The notes under the pieces were generated by a model. It had not been told where the DNA came from. It searched no databases and saw only the letters and a program-made list of their open reading frames with translations. Shown one piece after another: positions 6,352-12,964 of a stretch of 12,964 bases of DNA; within the stretch, counting starts at the first letter, position 1; each line of letters begins with the position of its first letter. This stretch comes from Fidelibacterota bacterium (GTDB lineage: Bacteria; Fidelibacterota; Fidelibacteria; Fidelibacterales; DSDE01). Made by a program: the position numbers and the translations under genes. The stretch covers positions 1 to 12,964 of the forward strand of contig DSDE01000415.1 of the NCBI GenBank assembly GCA_011049095.1. The letters run 5' to 3'.

Positions 6352-7805
6352 AGACATTCTCCAGCCGGCAAGACAACAGTAAATTTCGAGCCTCTGCCCG
6401 GCACACTTTCAGCAGTCAGCGTTCCATTATAAGATTCAATCAATCCTAATGATACAGAAAGCCCCAGACCTGTTCCCTTACCTTCATCCTTGGTGGTAAA
6501 AAATGGTTCAAAAACATGTGGCAGAAAGTCGGCGCCAATGCCACAGCCGTTATCTTCTACCGCAAAATAGACTGCGCTATCTTTATGAAACAAATGGAGC
6601 GTTACAGCTCCTTTTTCCGAGACAGCATCCATCGCGTTGAGAATCAGATTCATCGCCACCTCCTGGAGCGTTTGCTCGTCTGCACAAACAAAAGGCAAAG
6701 CTTTGGCGTAATCTTTTTTAATAATAATTCCACGCTGCTGGATGCGAAATGCCAGCAAATCCAACGCCTTTTCAATTGGCCGCTCCCAACTGATTTTTTG
6801 AAATTGTCTTGGCCTTTGCTTGGCAAAATCCAGCAGTTTCTGCACCACTATTTCGATATGCTGCACACCTTCGCGAATAAGTTTCAGATAGCGCTGCTGC
6901 TTCTCCATGTCTTCAGGGGCTTTTTCCATTGCATAGATGCAGCTGCGAATGCCATTCAGCGGATTGTTAATCTCGTGGGCCACGCCGGAGCTGAGTCTGC
7001 CAATAGAGGCCAATTTTTCGGCCTGGTAAATCTGCCGCTGTGCATCCACAAGCTGTCGGCGCGACTCCTTCAGCCGCTGTTCTAAAGCTTTGAAGCGATT
7101 TTGGAGAATGTCAATTTCATCGTTTTCAGCCACCCATTCCTGAAATGCTTGCGAATCAATATCTACCCGATCAACCATGATAAGCAAATTGCGCAATGAG
7201 TCAGTAAGCCGGCCAACCAAAAACCAGAGGACTGCAGTAGTTACCAGAATCAGCGCAATCGTGAAAGCAAACAAACGAAAAAAGAGGTGCTTAATCTCAT
7301 AGTGAATAGGATTGGCATCGAAACCAATATGCAGCGTGCCCCAGACTTTAGAGCCGATATGCAGCGGTTGAAAGGATTCAATCAGCCAGCCATAATGGGT
7401 ATGCTTCGACAACTGACAAGCGGCATTTCGACCGGCTGCTGACACTAAAAAGCTATATGGAGCATCGGCATAGTCATCACTGCGGGCAAGCAGTTCGCCA
7501 TTTGCATCAAGCACAAAAACAAACTGAATATCATGAATCTTTTTGTGGAAATCACTAATCTGCGATTGAAGCTGCGTATTGCTAAAACCAGGATTCTGGG
7601 AACTGTAGATCAAAAGGTCTAGCACTGGCACCGCAAAGGCAGACGTGAGTTCACGGGCGCTTTTTAGCTCATTTTGGAGAATCATAGAACGCCAGGTAAA
7701 AATAATACTAATTGAGACTGCTGCCATCAAAACCGAAATAAGCAGCCCCACCGTCAGCGTGATACGCAGCCGCAGCCCCAGCCTTTGGGAAAAATCAATC
7801 TTCAT
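6348..7805 (-). CDS. Sensor histidine kinase with periplasmic sensor and HAMP-like linker
   Basis: This inner-membrane sensor kinase is about 485 aa. TM1 is near residues 15-37 (ITLTVGLLISVLMAAVSISI), a periplasmic segment of about 135 residues follows (VFVLDANGELLARSDD, then GTLHIGFD, as in dCache/CHASE-type sensors), TM2 is near 175-198, and then comes a HAMP/coiled-coil linker. The HisKA box SSGVAHEINNPLNGIRS gives the phospho-His near residue 277. The HATPase_c shows the N box (NLILNAMDAV), G1 (EDNGCGIG), FEPFFTTK and the G2 GTGLGLS. It resembles the NtrB/AtoS/ZraS group that pairs with NtrC-type regulators. I choose ATG 7805 because an upstream in-frame ATG (7892) would add 29 residues with no resemblance to a kinase lying wholly inside the previous gene. 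It overlaps the binding-protein gene by 11 nt and the regulator by 4 nt. The stop is TGA. Confidence 0.93.
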   Translation of the reverse strand: MKIDFSQRLGLRLRITLTVGLLISVLMAAVSISIIFTWRSMILQNELKSARELTSAFAVPVLDLLIYSSQNPGFSNTQLQSQISDFHKKIHDIQFVFVLDANGELLARSDDYADAPYSFLVSAAGRNAACQLSKHTHYGWLIESFQPLHIGSKVWGTLHIGFDANPIHYEIKHLFFRLFAFTIALILVTTAVLWFLVGRLTDSLRNLLIMVDRVDIDSQAFQEWVAENDEIDILQNRFKALEQRLKESRRQLVDAQRQIYQAEKLASIGRLSSGVAHEINNPLNGIRSCIYAMEKAPEDMEKQQRYLKLIREGVQHIEIVVQKLLDFAKQRPRQFQKISWERPIEKALDLLAFRIQQRGIIIKKDYAKALPFVCADEQTLQEVAMNLILNAMDAVSEKGAVTLHLFHKDSAVYFAVEDNGCGIGADFLPHVFEPFFTTKDEGKGTGLGLSVSLGLIESYNGTLTAESVPGRGSKFTVVLPAGECL

Positions 7806-8730
7806 CGGCGTCTGCCTTTTGAGCAACGGGAAACTCCAGCCCATCGTAATCAGAATCATTGGCCGGCGCAAAACCATTACGAAACTCTTCATCCCAATCT
7901 GAGAGCATTAGCTGAAATGCCGGTTTTTGTGAGTCAATAGCCAGTAAGGCCTTCTTTACCGCCAGGACGAGGGCATCATCCACTCCTTTGCGCACAACGA
8001 TTGGCGATCCTGGTACTGCATCACTGAGCATTATCACCCGCATATCCTTGCCAGAATATTCACGCCAGACACGGTCTTTGACAACGCCGGCATCATAATC
8101 GCCGCGCAGCGCCTGATATAGCACCGTGTGATGATAGGGAAAATAATCTATTCTGCCCAACTCTGTCACAGCGATTCCACTGTTTTGCAAAGTGTCCAAA
8201 AGCCAGTTGCCGCTCCAGGAATGGCGGGAAGGCAAAGCAATGCGCTTGCCACGCAAATCACTCAGCGCTTTTACTGGACTATCAATACGGCTAATCAGCG
8301 CAGAATAAAAAAGCGGCTCACCATCACGATTCAGCGGCTTGAGAATGCACTGCAAATGAGAAAGTTGACGGCGGCGGGCATAAATAAGACTGCCTAAAAA
8401 AGCCAGGTCCGCTTCACCCCTCTCAAGCTGCCGAACGCTCTCTTCATAATCAGAGCTGAGCCGCAGTTCAAAACGATAAGGCGTGTGTTCACTAAGGTAA
8501 TCAATAAGCGGCTGATAACCTTTATAAATCATCTGAGGATTATAGCGGGAAATCACACCAAACCAGATGAGGGGCTTATTCTCGGCGATGTTCGGCAATG
8601 ACTCCGATTCGGCAAATTCTATTCTGGGAATGTTAATATTCACAGCAAGTCGATAGATAAAGATAGTAAGCATCAGCATCAGGCCAATGATTCCACCTAA
8701 AATGGCAAGCTTAATTTTTTTGTCTGTCAT
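7795..8730 (-). CDS. Membrane-anchored PhnD-like periplasmic substrate-binding protein
   Basis: This 311-aa protein has a short Lys-rich start, a membrane helix at about residues 8-28 that acts as an uncleaved anchor (no lipobox), and a PhnD/SsuA-type solute-binding fold. Family landmarks are IWFGVISRYNP and YQPLIDYLSEHTPYRFELRLS near 55-92, the RGEADLAFLGSLIYARRR strand at 104-121, SDLRGKRIALPSRHSWSG near 157-173 and GDYDAGVVKDRVW. PhnD-like domains bind phosphonate, phosphate or phosphite in ABC transporters, and in TtrS-type kinases they serve as sensory domains. No ABC permease or ATPase is nearby; the next genes are a kinase (11-nt overlap) and its regulator, so I infer a ligand-sensing accessory protein. 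The ligand is unknown. It starts 12 bp after the alcohol dehydrogenase. The stop is TGA. Confidence 0.85.
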   Translation of the reverse strand: MTDKKIKLAILGGIIGLMLMLTIFIYRLAVNINIPRIEFAESESLPNIAENKPLIWFGVISRYNPQMIYKGYQPLIDYLSEHTPYRFELRLSSDYEESVRQLERGEADLAFLGSLIYARRRQLSHLQCILKPLNRDGEPLFYSALISRIDSPVKALSDLRGKRIALPSRHSWSGNWLLDTLQNSGIAVTELGRIDYFPYHHTVLYQALRGDYDAGVVKDRVWREYSGKDMRVIMLSDAVPGSPIVVRKGVDDALVLAVKKALLAIDSQKPAFQLMLSDWDEEFRNGFAPANDSDYDGLEFPVAQKADADED

Positions 8731-8742
8731 TTCTCGAATATA

Positions 8743-9906
8743 TTATGTTAAACATTTAAGATAAATAGCAGTGACATCATCCCGATTCATTTGCCGCGGA
8801 CCGGAAATATTTCCCTTCCGGTTAGCCATCATTTCAAAAACCATATCCGTCAGCGCCGGAATATCATTTTGGGGAATATTCAGACTTTGAAAAGTGAGCC
8901 GGCGTTGAAATTTTTCGAGCCAGCTTTCGAAAGCAGTGAGCGCTTCACCGGCATTTTGAATCGAGCTATCAAAGACAGCCTGGCCAAAAGCTATGATTTT
9001 CTCAGCTTTATCCTCCTGAAAATAACGGAGATAGCGAGGCAATAAAAGCGCGAGCCCCCGACCATGAGAAAGATCATATTTCCCGCTAAGGGGATGCTCC
9101 AGTGTATGTACCGGATAGGGACCTTCACGTCCGGCGTCATTAATGCCATTGAGCGCCATCATTGCCGTCCATGCAAAAACGCCGCGATATTCGCTGTTTT
9201 CAGGCTCAAGAAGGATTTTCTCACCCATTTCCACAGCTGTTTTAATGAGCGCCAGAGAAAAGCGGTCATTCAGCGGCGCATAGTCTTTGCTGCTGATATA
9301 GGCTTCGATGCTGTGGGCAATTACATCTACGACTCCATCCCGAAAATAATCCTCCGGCACACTCATCGTCAGCTTCGGATCAATTATTGACAGCACTGGC
9401 TTTACTGCTGGAGAAATAAATGAAATTTTCTGAGCTGATTCATCATGGGTCACCACGCCAAAAGCATTACCCTCAGAACCAGTGGCGCTAAGTGTAGGAA
9501 TGGCTATCACCGGCAGAGAATGATTGGCCATCCCGTTGGTATGAACATAATCCCAGATAGATCCTCCGTTTGCCGCAACAATTGCCACGCCTTTGGCTGC
9601 ATCCATCGCGCTGCCGCCACCGAAACCAATTACAGCTTCTACCTTTAGGTCAGCCGCAAGTTTGCCGCCTTTATCAACCATCGAAACCCGCGGATTTGGC
9701 ATCACTTGATCATAAACATCGGCAATGATTCCATTCACTTCCAATGATCTTATCAGTCTCTTTAAAATTCCTGTCCGCACCACGCTTCCTGATGAACAGA
9801 CGACCAAAACTTTTTTTGCCAGCGGCCTGATTTCTTTGCCGGCCCGATCAAGATTATCATCTCCAAAAACGAAACGGGTTGGTATATGCAGTGTAAAAGA
9901 GCGCAT
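8743..9906 (-). CDS. Iron-containing alcohol dehydrogenase (Fe-ADH family, butanol dehydrogenase-like)
   Basis: This is a cytoplasmic NAD(P)-dependent oxidoreductase of 387 aa, the usual family length. It should interconvert an alcohol and an aldehyde. The nucleotide-binding half carries FGGGSAMDAAKG (95-106) and the adjacent IPTLSATGSEGNAFGVVT. The C-terminal half has the metal ligands D194 and H198 (VDVIAHSIEAY), H267 (VHTLEHPLSG) and H281 (YDLSHGRGL), all present, so it should be active. The HPLSGKYDLSHG motif is closest to the BdhA/YqhD-type group; the exact substrate is not clear, and glycerol or 1,3-propanediol dehydrogenases are alternatives. GGAGG lies 4 nt before the ATG. It follows the glycosyltransferase by 14 bp and precedes the sensor module by 12 bp, so it is probably co-transcribed with both. 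The stop is TAA. Confidence 0.93.
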   Translation of the reverse strand: MRSFTLHIPTRFVFGDDNLDRAGKEIRPLAKKVLVVCSSGSVVRTGILKRLIRSLEVNGIIADVYDQVMPNPRVSMVDKGGKLAADLKVEAVIGFGGGSAMDAAKGVAIVAANGGSIWDYVHTNGMANHSLPVIAIPTLSATGSEGNAFGVVTHDESAQKISFISPAVKPVLSIIDPKLTMSVPEDYFRDGVVDVIAHSIEAYISSKDYAPLNDRFSLALIKTAVEMGEKILLEPENSEYRGVFAWTAMMALNGINDAGREGPYPVHTLEHPLSGKYDLSHGRGLALLLPRYLRYFQEDKAEKIIAFGQAVFDSSIQNAGEALTAFESWLEKFQRRLTFQSLNIPQNDIPALTDMVFEMMANRKGNISGPRQMNRDDVTAIYLKCLT

Positions 9907-9920
9907 GTTCCCTCCGATTG

Positions 9921-11069
9921 TTATTTAGTTTTTTTAAAACCCTTATATAGGTTCACCAGCTTTACCGCTTCCTTTTCCCAGCGAAACAGATTCTTATATA
10001 GGCTTTCGGCTTTCTGTTTTGTTTTTTCATAGCGTTCCGTATCTTCCAGAAGTTCCGCCAATTTCTGTGCCATATTTTTGGGGTCCGGCTGCTCAAAGAT
10101 GAGGCCTGTTTCACTATGCCCAAGCAAAGTCTTTAGATTCTCCAAAGCTGAGGCCGCAAAGGGAACGCCAGCCTGTAAATATTCAAAAATTTTGTTGGGC
10201 AAACTCGTTTTAAAAATTTCGTGATAAGGCAAAACTGACCAGCCGATGTGGAAAGTCTCTTTGATGACCAAATGAATAGCTGCGTGATCTATGGCTGGCA
10301 GGTACAGAAAGCGCCCTGCTACATTGGTAAAAAGGTCCAAATAATAAGAGCGATCGTCAGGCGCGGCAGGACCGATAATTACACCCACCGCAGGAAAACC
10401 CATAGCATTCAAGTTCTGCACCGTTTCAAAAAGCCATTCCAAATTGCGGGGCCTGGCCACCTGCCCCACATAGCCGATGACATAACGCCCATCGGCAAAG
10501 TTATTGATTTGTCGGATTGCTGTTTCATCGCGGTTTTTGCCTGCTTCACGGGGATAATTGCGAAGCTCTATGATATTTTTATTAAGCTTTTGGTAATGCT
10601 TCACAAGCTGCGGTGTCACTGTGATAACGGCATCCATTTTGGGCACATACCAGCGTTCCCAGAAGCTAAGCAATTTAGCGACAATTTGTCGGCGCAAGGG
10701 ATTCCGGTGGCTGAAAATCTTCACAATGCCAGCATAATCTTCGTGAGCATCATAAATAACCGAAATTCCCTTTTTCTTTTTGAAGGTGATGGCAACGGAG
10801 AGCAAATGCGGTTCGTGAATGTGAAGAATATCAGGATTCAACTCATCCAAGACAGCTTGCACATCAGCAATAGTCTTGCGCCAACCGATAAAAGGACGCT
10901 GAATCCGGGTGATGCCATCCTTATCAATACGCCAGCCTTTTTCACCGACGCCCACCACGAAAACCTGATCAGCAATAGCCTTCAAGCTCAGCGCTTCACG
11001 GTAAAAAACCCTGTCATCATTGACGTTATGAGTCACTGTCGCTAAAACAATCCTTTGATACATAATCAT
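9921..11069 (-). CDS. GT4-type glycosyltransferase
   Basis: This 382-aa enzyme should transfer a sugar from a nucleotide donor to a lipid-linked or surface glycan at the cytoplasmic face. It has the two-Rossmann GT-B layout. The N-terminal half has DILHIHEPHLLSVA and VIYDAHEDYAG, the C-terminal half has IGYVGQVARPRNLEWLFE, and the donor-binding motif SLPNKIFEYLQAGVPFAAS is followed by ETGLIF, as in GT4. Acceptor and sugar cannot be told. An upstream in-frame start would add 63 non-homologous residues inside the flippase gene; the ATG at 11069 has GGGAG at good spacing and shares one base with the flippase stop (TAATG), giving translational coupling. A second ATG two codons later is also possible. 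The C-terminus is Lys-rich and normal. The stop is TAA. Confidence 0.92.
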   Translation of the reverse strand: MIMYQRIVLATVTHNVNDDRVFYREALSLKAIADQVFVVGVGEKGWRIDKDGITRIQRPFIGWRKTIADVQAVLDELNPDILHIHEPHLLSVAITFKKKKGISVIYDAHEDYAGIVKIFSHRNPLRRQIVAKLLSFWERWYVPKMDAVITVTPQLVKHYQKLNKNIIELRNYPREAGKNRDETAIRQINNFADGRYVIGYVGQVARPRNLEWLFETVQNLNAMGFPAVGVIIGPAAPDDRSYYLDLFTNVAGRFLYLPAIDHAAIHLVIKETFHIGWSVLPYHEIFKTSLPNKIFEYLQAGVPFAASALENLKTLLGHSETGLIFEQPDPKNMAQKLAELLEDTERYEKTKQKAESLYKNLFRWEKEAVKLVNLYKGFKKTK

Positions 11070-12502
11070 TATTTTAGCTCCCGCAATTGTTTTGGGGAAA
11101 TGATATTCAGCAAAAAAAGACTTGTGACAAAAAGAAGAATTAATCCGGCACGAAAGAGCAGTGATTCTGGAAAAATTGATATTCTCAAGTAAAATATCAG
11201 CAACGCAGAGGCAGTCATACCCGCCAGTTTTTTCCATTGATAGGGAACAGGATACCATTTATGAGTTAGAAAAAAAGTAAAAAAGGCCATCCAGGCATAA
11301 GCAATAAAGCTAGCCCAAGCTGCACCCAGCATCCCGCTTCGGGGAATCAGAAGCATGTTGAAAACCACATTCACAAGGGCTGCCGATCCACTGATGATGG
11401 GAATCACACCCGTTCTTTCGGAAAAATAGATTGCCGGCAGAAAATTCATATAGATACCGAGAAAAATATAGGCTGCCAATACAATGGGCACAACCGGCTC
11501 GGCTCCCCAGTAATCCTTACCAAAAAAGCTTATGCCAAAAAGCTCAAAGGTTATGATTTCATGAATAAAAAAGCTTACCACCAAAAAAAGAAGCAGCAAG
11601 AGGGCCAGAAAATAGTTCATAATCCGGGCAAAAAGCTGCGGCGCGTCAGGATCATTCCCCTTATTGAGAAAAAAGGGCTGCCAGGCAAATTTATAAGCCG
11701 TAATCACCACCAGCATAAAGATTCCCAGCTTGTATCCGGCAAAATAGAGCCCAACAGTGTCCAGGTCCGTGTACCACTTCAGCATATAACGACCGATAAG
11801 CTCCATCACCATCGAAGCCAGTCCGCCAGGGATAAATGGCAGTCCAAAACGCACAAGAGCCTTCCAAAGACCCGGCGGCGGTTTGCCCTGCCAGTTTTTC
11901 ACCACCAGCGGCGAAAGCAGCAGCAAGGTAAAGGCCGATGCAATAAGATTGCTGATAAAAACATACTCTATATCTTTATGCAGATAGCGGATAAAAATAA
12001 TATTCATTACAAAATTAACCGTCACATTCAGCAGGTTGACGGTAGTAAAATGAAGCGGCTTATTCACCATCCGCAAATAGTGAAGCGGAATATTTATCAG
12101 TGTATCGAGAAAGAGAACCAGCGCTGCCCAGCGAATATGAACAGCATAAGCGTCATCCTGGAGCAGCAGCCGGCTGGCAAAACTGGCGCCGCCATAAAGT
12201 ATCGCAGTGAAAAATATTCCGGTGAAAAAAAGAGATATCAGCGCGGTGCTAAAGACTTGCTCTGGCCGATAGGGACTCTCTTTTTTAGAAAAAAAGCGAA
12301 GAAAGGCGCTGTCGAGACCATAGTGGTAAATAATATTCATAAAACCGACGGCGGCATAAATCAAGCCGACAACACCAAGATCAGCCCGATTTATGTGATG
12401 GGTATAAAAAGGGAGCAGAAAAAAGGGAATCATCCGGGTCACTACATAGCCGGCCCCATAAACTGCTGTGTGTTTTCCCAGACGACGGACGTCGCTGCTC
12501 AT
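11069..12502 (-). CDS. Polysaccharide flippase, Wzx/RfbX-like (MOP superfamily)
   Basis: This 477-aa integral membrane protein has about 12-14 hydrophobic helices along its whole length and should move lipid-linked oligosaccharides across the inner membrane. The N-terminal part, LGKHTAVYGAGYVVTRMIPFFLLPFYTHHINRADLG, is the standard opening of Wzx/PST flippases: a helix, then FLLPFYTxxLxxxDLGVVGLI. FGLPFIPGGLASMVMELIGRYMLKWY around residues 210-240 is the matching repeat-half motif, and GLYFAGYKLGIFMLVVITAYKFAWQPFF follows. The glycan carried is unknown. The ATG overlaps the upstream gene's stop as ATGA, and its stop overlaps the next start, so the three glycan genes are tightly coupled. A 348-aa open frame lies antisense to it but has no family resemblance. 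The stop is TAA. Confidence 0.93.
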   Translation of the reverse strand: MSSDVRRLGKHTAVYGAGYVVTRMIPFFLLPFYTHHINRADLGVVGLIYAAVGFMNIIYHYGLDSAFLRFFSKKESPYRPEQVFSTALISLFFTGIFFTAILYGGASFASRLLLQDDAYAVHIRWAALVLFLDTLINIPLHYLRMVNKPLHFTTVNLLNVTVNFVMNIIFIRYLHKDIEYVFISNLIASAFTLLLLSPLVVKNWQGKPPPGLWKALVRFGLPFIPGGLASMVMELIGRYMLKWYTDLDTVGLYFAGYKLGIFMLVVITAYKFAWQPFFLNKGNDPDAPQLFARIMNYFLALLLLLFLVVSFFIHEIITFELFGISFFGKDYWGAEPVVPIVLAAYIFLGIYMNFLPAIYFSERTGVIPIISGSAALVNVVFNMLLIPRSGMLGAAWASFIAYAWMAFFTFFLTHKWYPVPYQWKKLAGMTASALLIFYLRISIFPESLLFRAGLILLFVTSLFLLNIISPKQLRELK

Positions 12503-12964
12503 AAATCTATAACCAGCGTGTCGCGAAAAATACCGCTGCTGCCAAAAGACTCCTTAAAGCGGGCAAGGCCAAAATTAGGCTCCATATTAACGGTGAAAAT
12601 ACCATAATCGAGATAGCGAAAGCGACGCTTGATACTATCGGCAATCAGTTCCCGAAAAAGTAAATTAACGGCGCGATACTCCTGATACGCTTCATCGTGA
12701 CTGATGTAAAAAGCCAGAGTCACCTGCGGATTAGCATCAAAGATCACCACCCCGGCAATCATCGTCTCCTGCAGCATCGCAGCGTAAAGACGAATACTTT
12801 CAGGATAGAGCGCCGCCAGCAATTTTAGCTCTTCCAAACTGTGAGTTGGCTGCACATTATGACGGATTTTCAGGTTTTTTTTTAGAATAGCATAAAATTT
12901 TTCATAATCATCACTGATTTGAATTGTCACACCATTTCGCTCAGCTTTGTGGGCAGCTCTCAGC
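12499..12964 (-). CDS. FemAB/GNAT-like acyltransferase, C-terminal part only (window edge)
   Basis: This is the C-terminal 154 or so residues of a longer protein: the frame stays open from the TGA at 12499-12501 to the window end, so a GTG at 12930 is not the true start. Residues before it, LRAAHKAERNGV, continue the typical FemAB/Acetyltransf_6 pattern (Arg/Lys-rich helix then GVTIQISDD). Next come YEKFYAILKKNLKIRHNVQPTHS, LYAAMLQETMIAGVVIFDA and LDYGIFTVNMEPNFGLARFKESFG, which match the second GNAT-fold repeat, the last being its closing motif. Such proteins transfer amino-acyl or acyl groups to peptidoglycan precursors or surface glycans; the substrate here is unknown. It overlaps the flippase start by 4 nt (ATGA), tying it to the glycan operon. 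Confidence 0.8.
   Translation of the reverse strand, partial: LRAAHKAERNGVTIQISDDYEKFYAILKKNLKIRHNVQPTHSLEELKLLAALYPESIRLYAAMLQETMIAGVVIFDANPQVTLAFYISHDEAYQEYRAVNLLFRELIADSIKRRFRYLDYGIFTVNMEPNFGLARFKESFGSSGIFRDTLVIDL

Noticed and set aside
7806..7892. N-terminal extension of the histidine kinase to ATG 7892
   Set aside because: The extra 29 residues lie inside the binding-protein gene and do not resemble a kinase N-terminus; the membrane-helix start fits ATG 7805.
10248..11045. 265-aa open frame on the plus strand
   Set aside because: It is antisense to the glycosyltransferase, with no family motifs or ribosome site.
11070..11258. N-terminal extension of the glycosyltransferase
   Set aside because: The added 63 residues lie wholly within the flippase gene and match no GT4 N-terminus; ATG 11069 has a Shine-Dalgarno and a TAATG junction.
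11561..12607. 348-aa open frame on the plus strand
   Set aside because: It is fully antisense to the flippase and FemAB-like genes, rich in Lys/His/Gln, without any recognisable domain. It is a by-product of codon use in the real genes.
12928..12930. GTG as start of the FemAB-like protein
   Set aside because: The frame is open to the window edge and the residues before GTG continue the family pattern, so the gene is cut off, not short.
1..12964. CRISPR array, tRNA/rRNA genes, insertion sequence or prophage
   Set aside because: No regularly spaced repeats, tRNA-like folds, transposase or integrase motifs were seen on either strand.

Overview
The window comes from a Gram-negative-type bacterium of moderate GC content with AT-rich intergenic DNA. 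The evidence is a lipoprotein amidase, a Tat-exported ferredoxin, a Wzx-like flippase and a PhnD-like periplasmic protein. The phylum cannot be fixed from sequence alone; an FCB-group lineage would fit but is only an impression. All 14 genes lie on the minus strand, so transcription runs from high to low coordinates.

At the right-hand (upstream) end, eight genes are packed with overlaps or gaps under 30 bp and look like one transcript: a FemAB/GNAT-like acyltransferase (cut by the window edge), an oligosaccharide flippase, a GT4 glycosyltransferase, an iron-dependent alcohol dehydrogenase, a membrane-anchored PhnD-like binding protein, a sensor histidine kinase, a sigma-54-dependent response regulator and a one-TM LPP20-like protein. 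The first three are surface-glycan genes. The binding protein, kinase and regulator form a probable three-component sensory system, translationally coupled by an 11-nt and a 4-nt overlap.

The middle holds a strong sigma-70-type promoter (TTGATT-17-TATAAT) followed by two genes. The first is a small Tat-signal single-cluster ferredoxin whose frame is intact from start to stop except for two in-frame TAG codons; it escapes ordinary ORF calling. Fourteen bases later comes a lipoprotein of the Amidase_3 family that keeps its zinc ligands but has Asn where the family has its catalytic Glu. None of the 13 other genes ends in TAG, so amber recoding is worth testing against the simpler explanation of a decaying pseudogene.

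The left part holds a three-gene hipB-hipS-hipT locus: a HipA split into a free N-terminal subdomain and a kinase core, plus an HTH regulator, behind its own candidate promoter and operator repeats. It is followed by miaB (tRNA-A37 methylthiotransferase). Positions 1-297 hold no gene I can support.

The most interesting items are the double-amber ferredoxin, the HipBST-type toxin-antitoxin locus, the amidase lacking its usual catalytic Glu, and the binding protein-kinase-regulator module embedded in a glycan operon.
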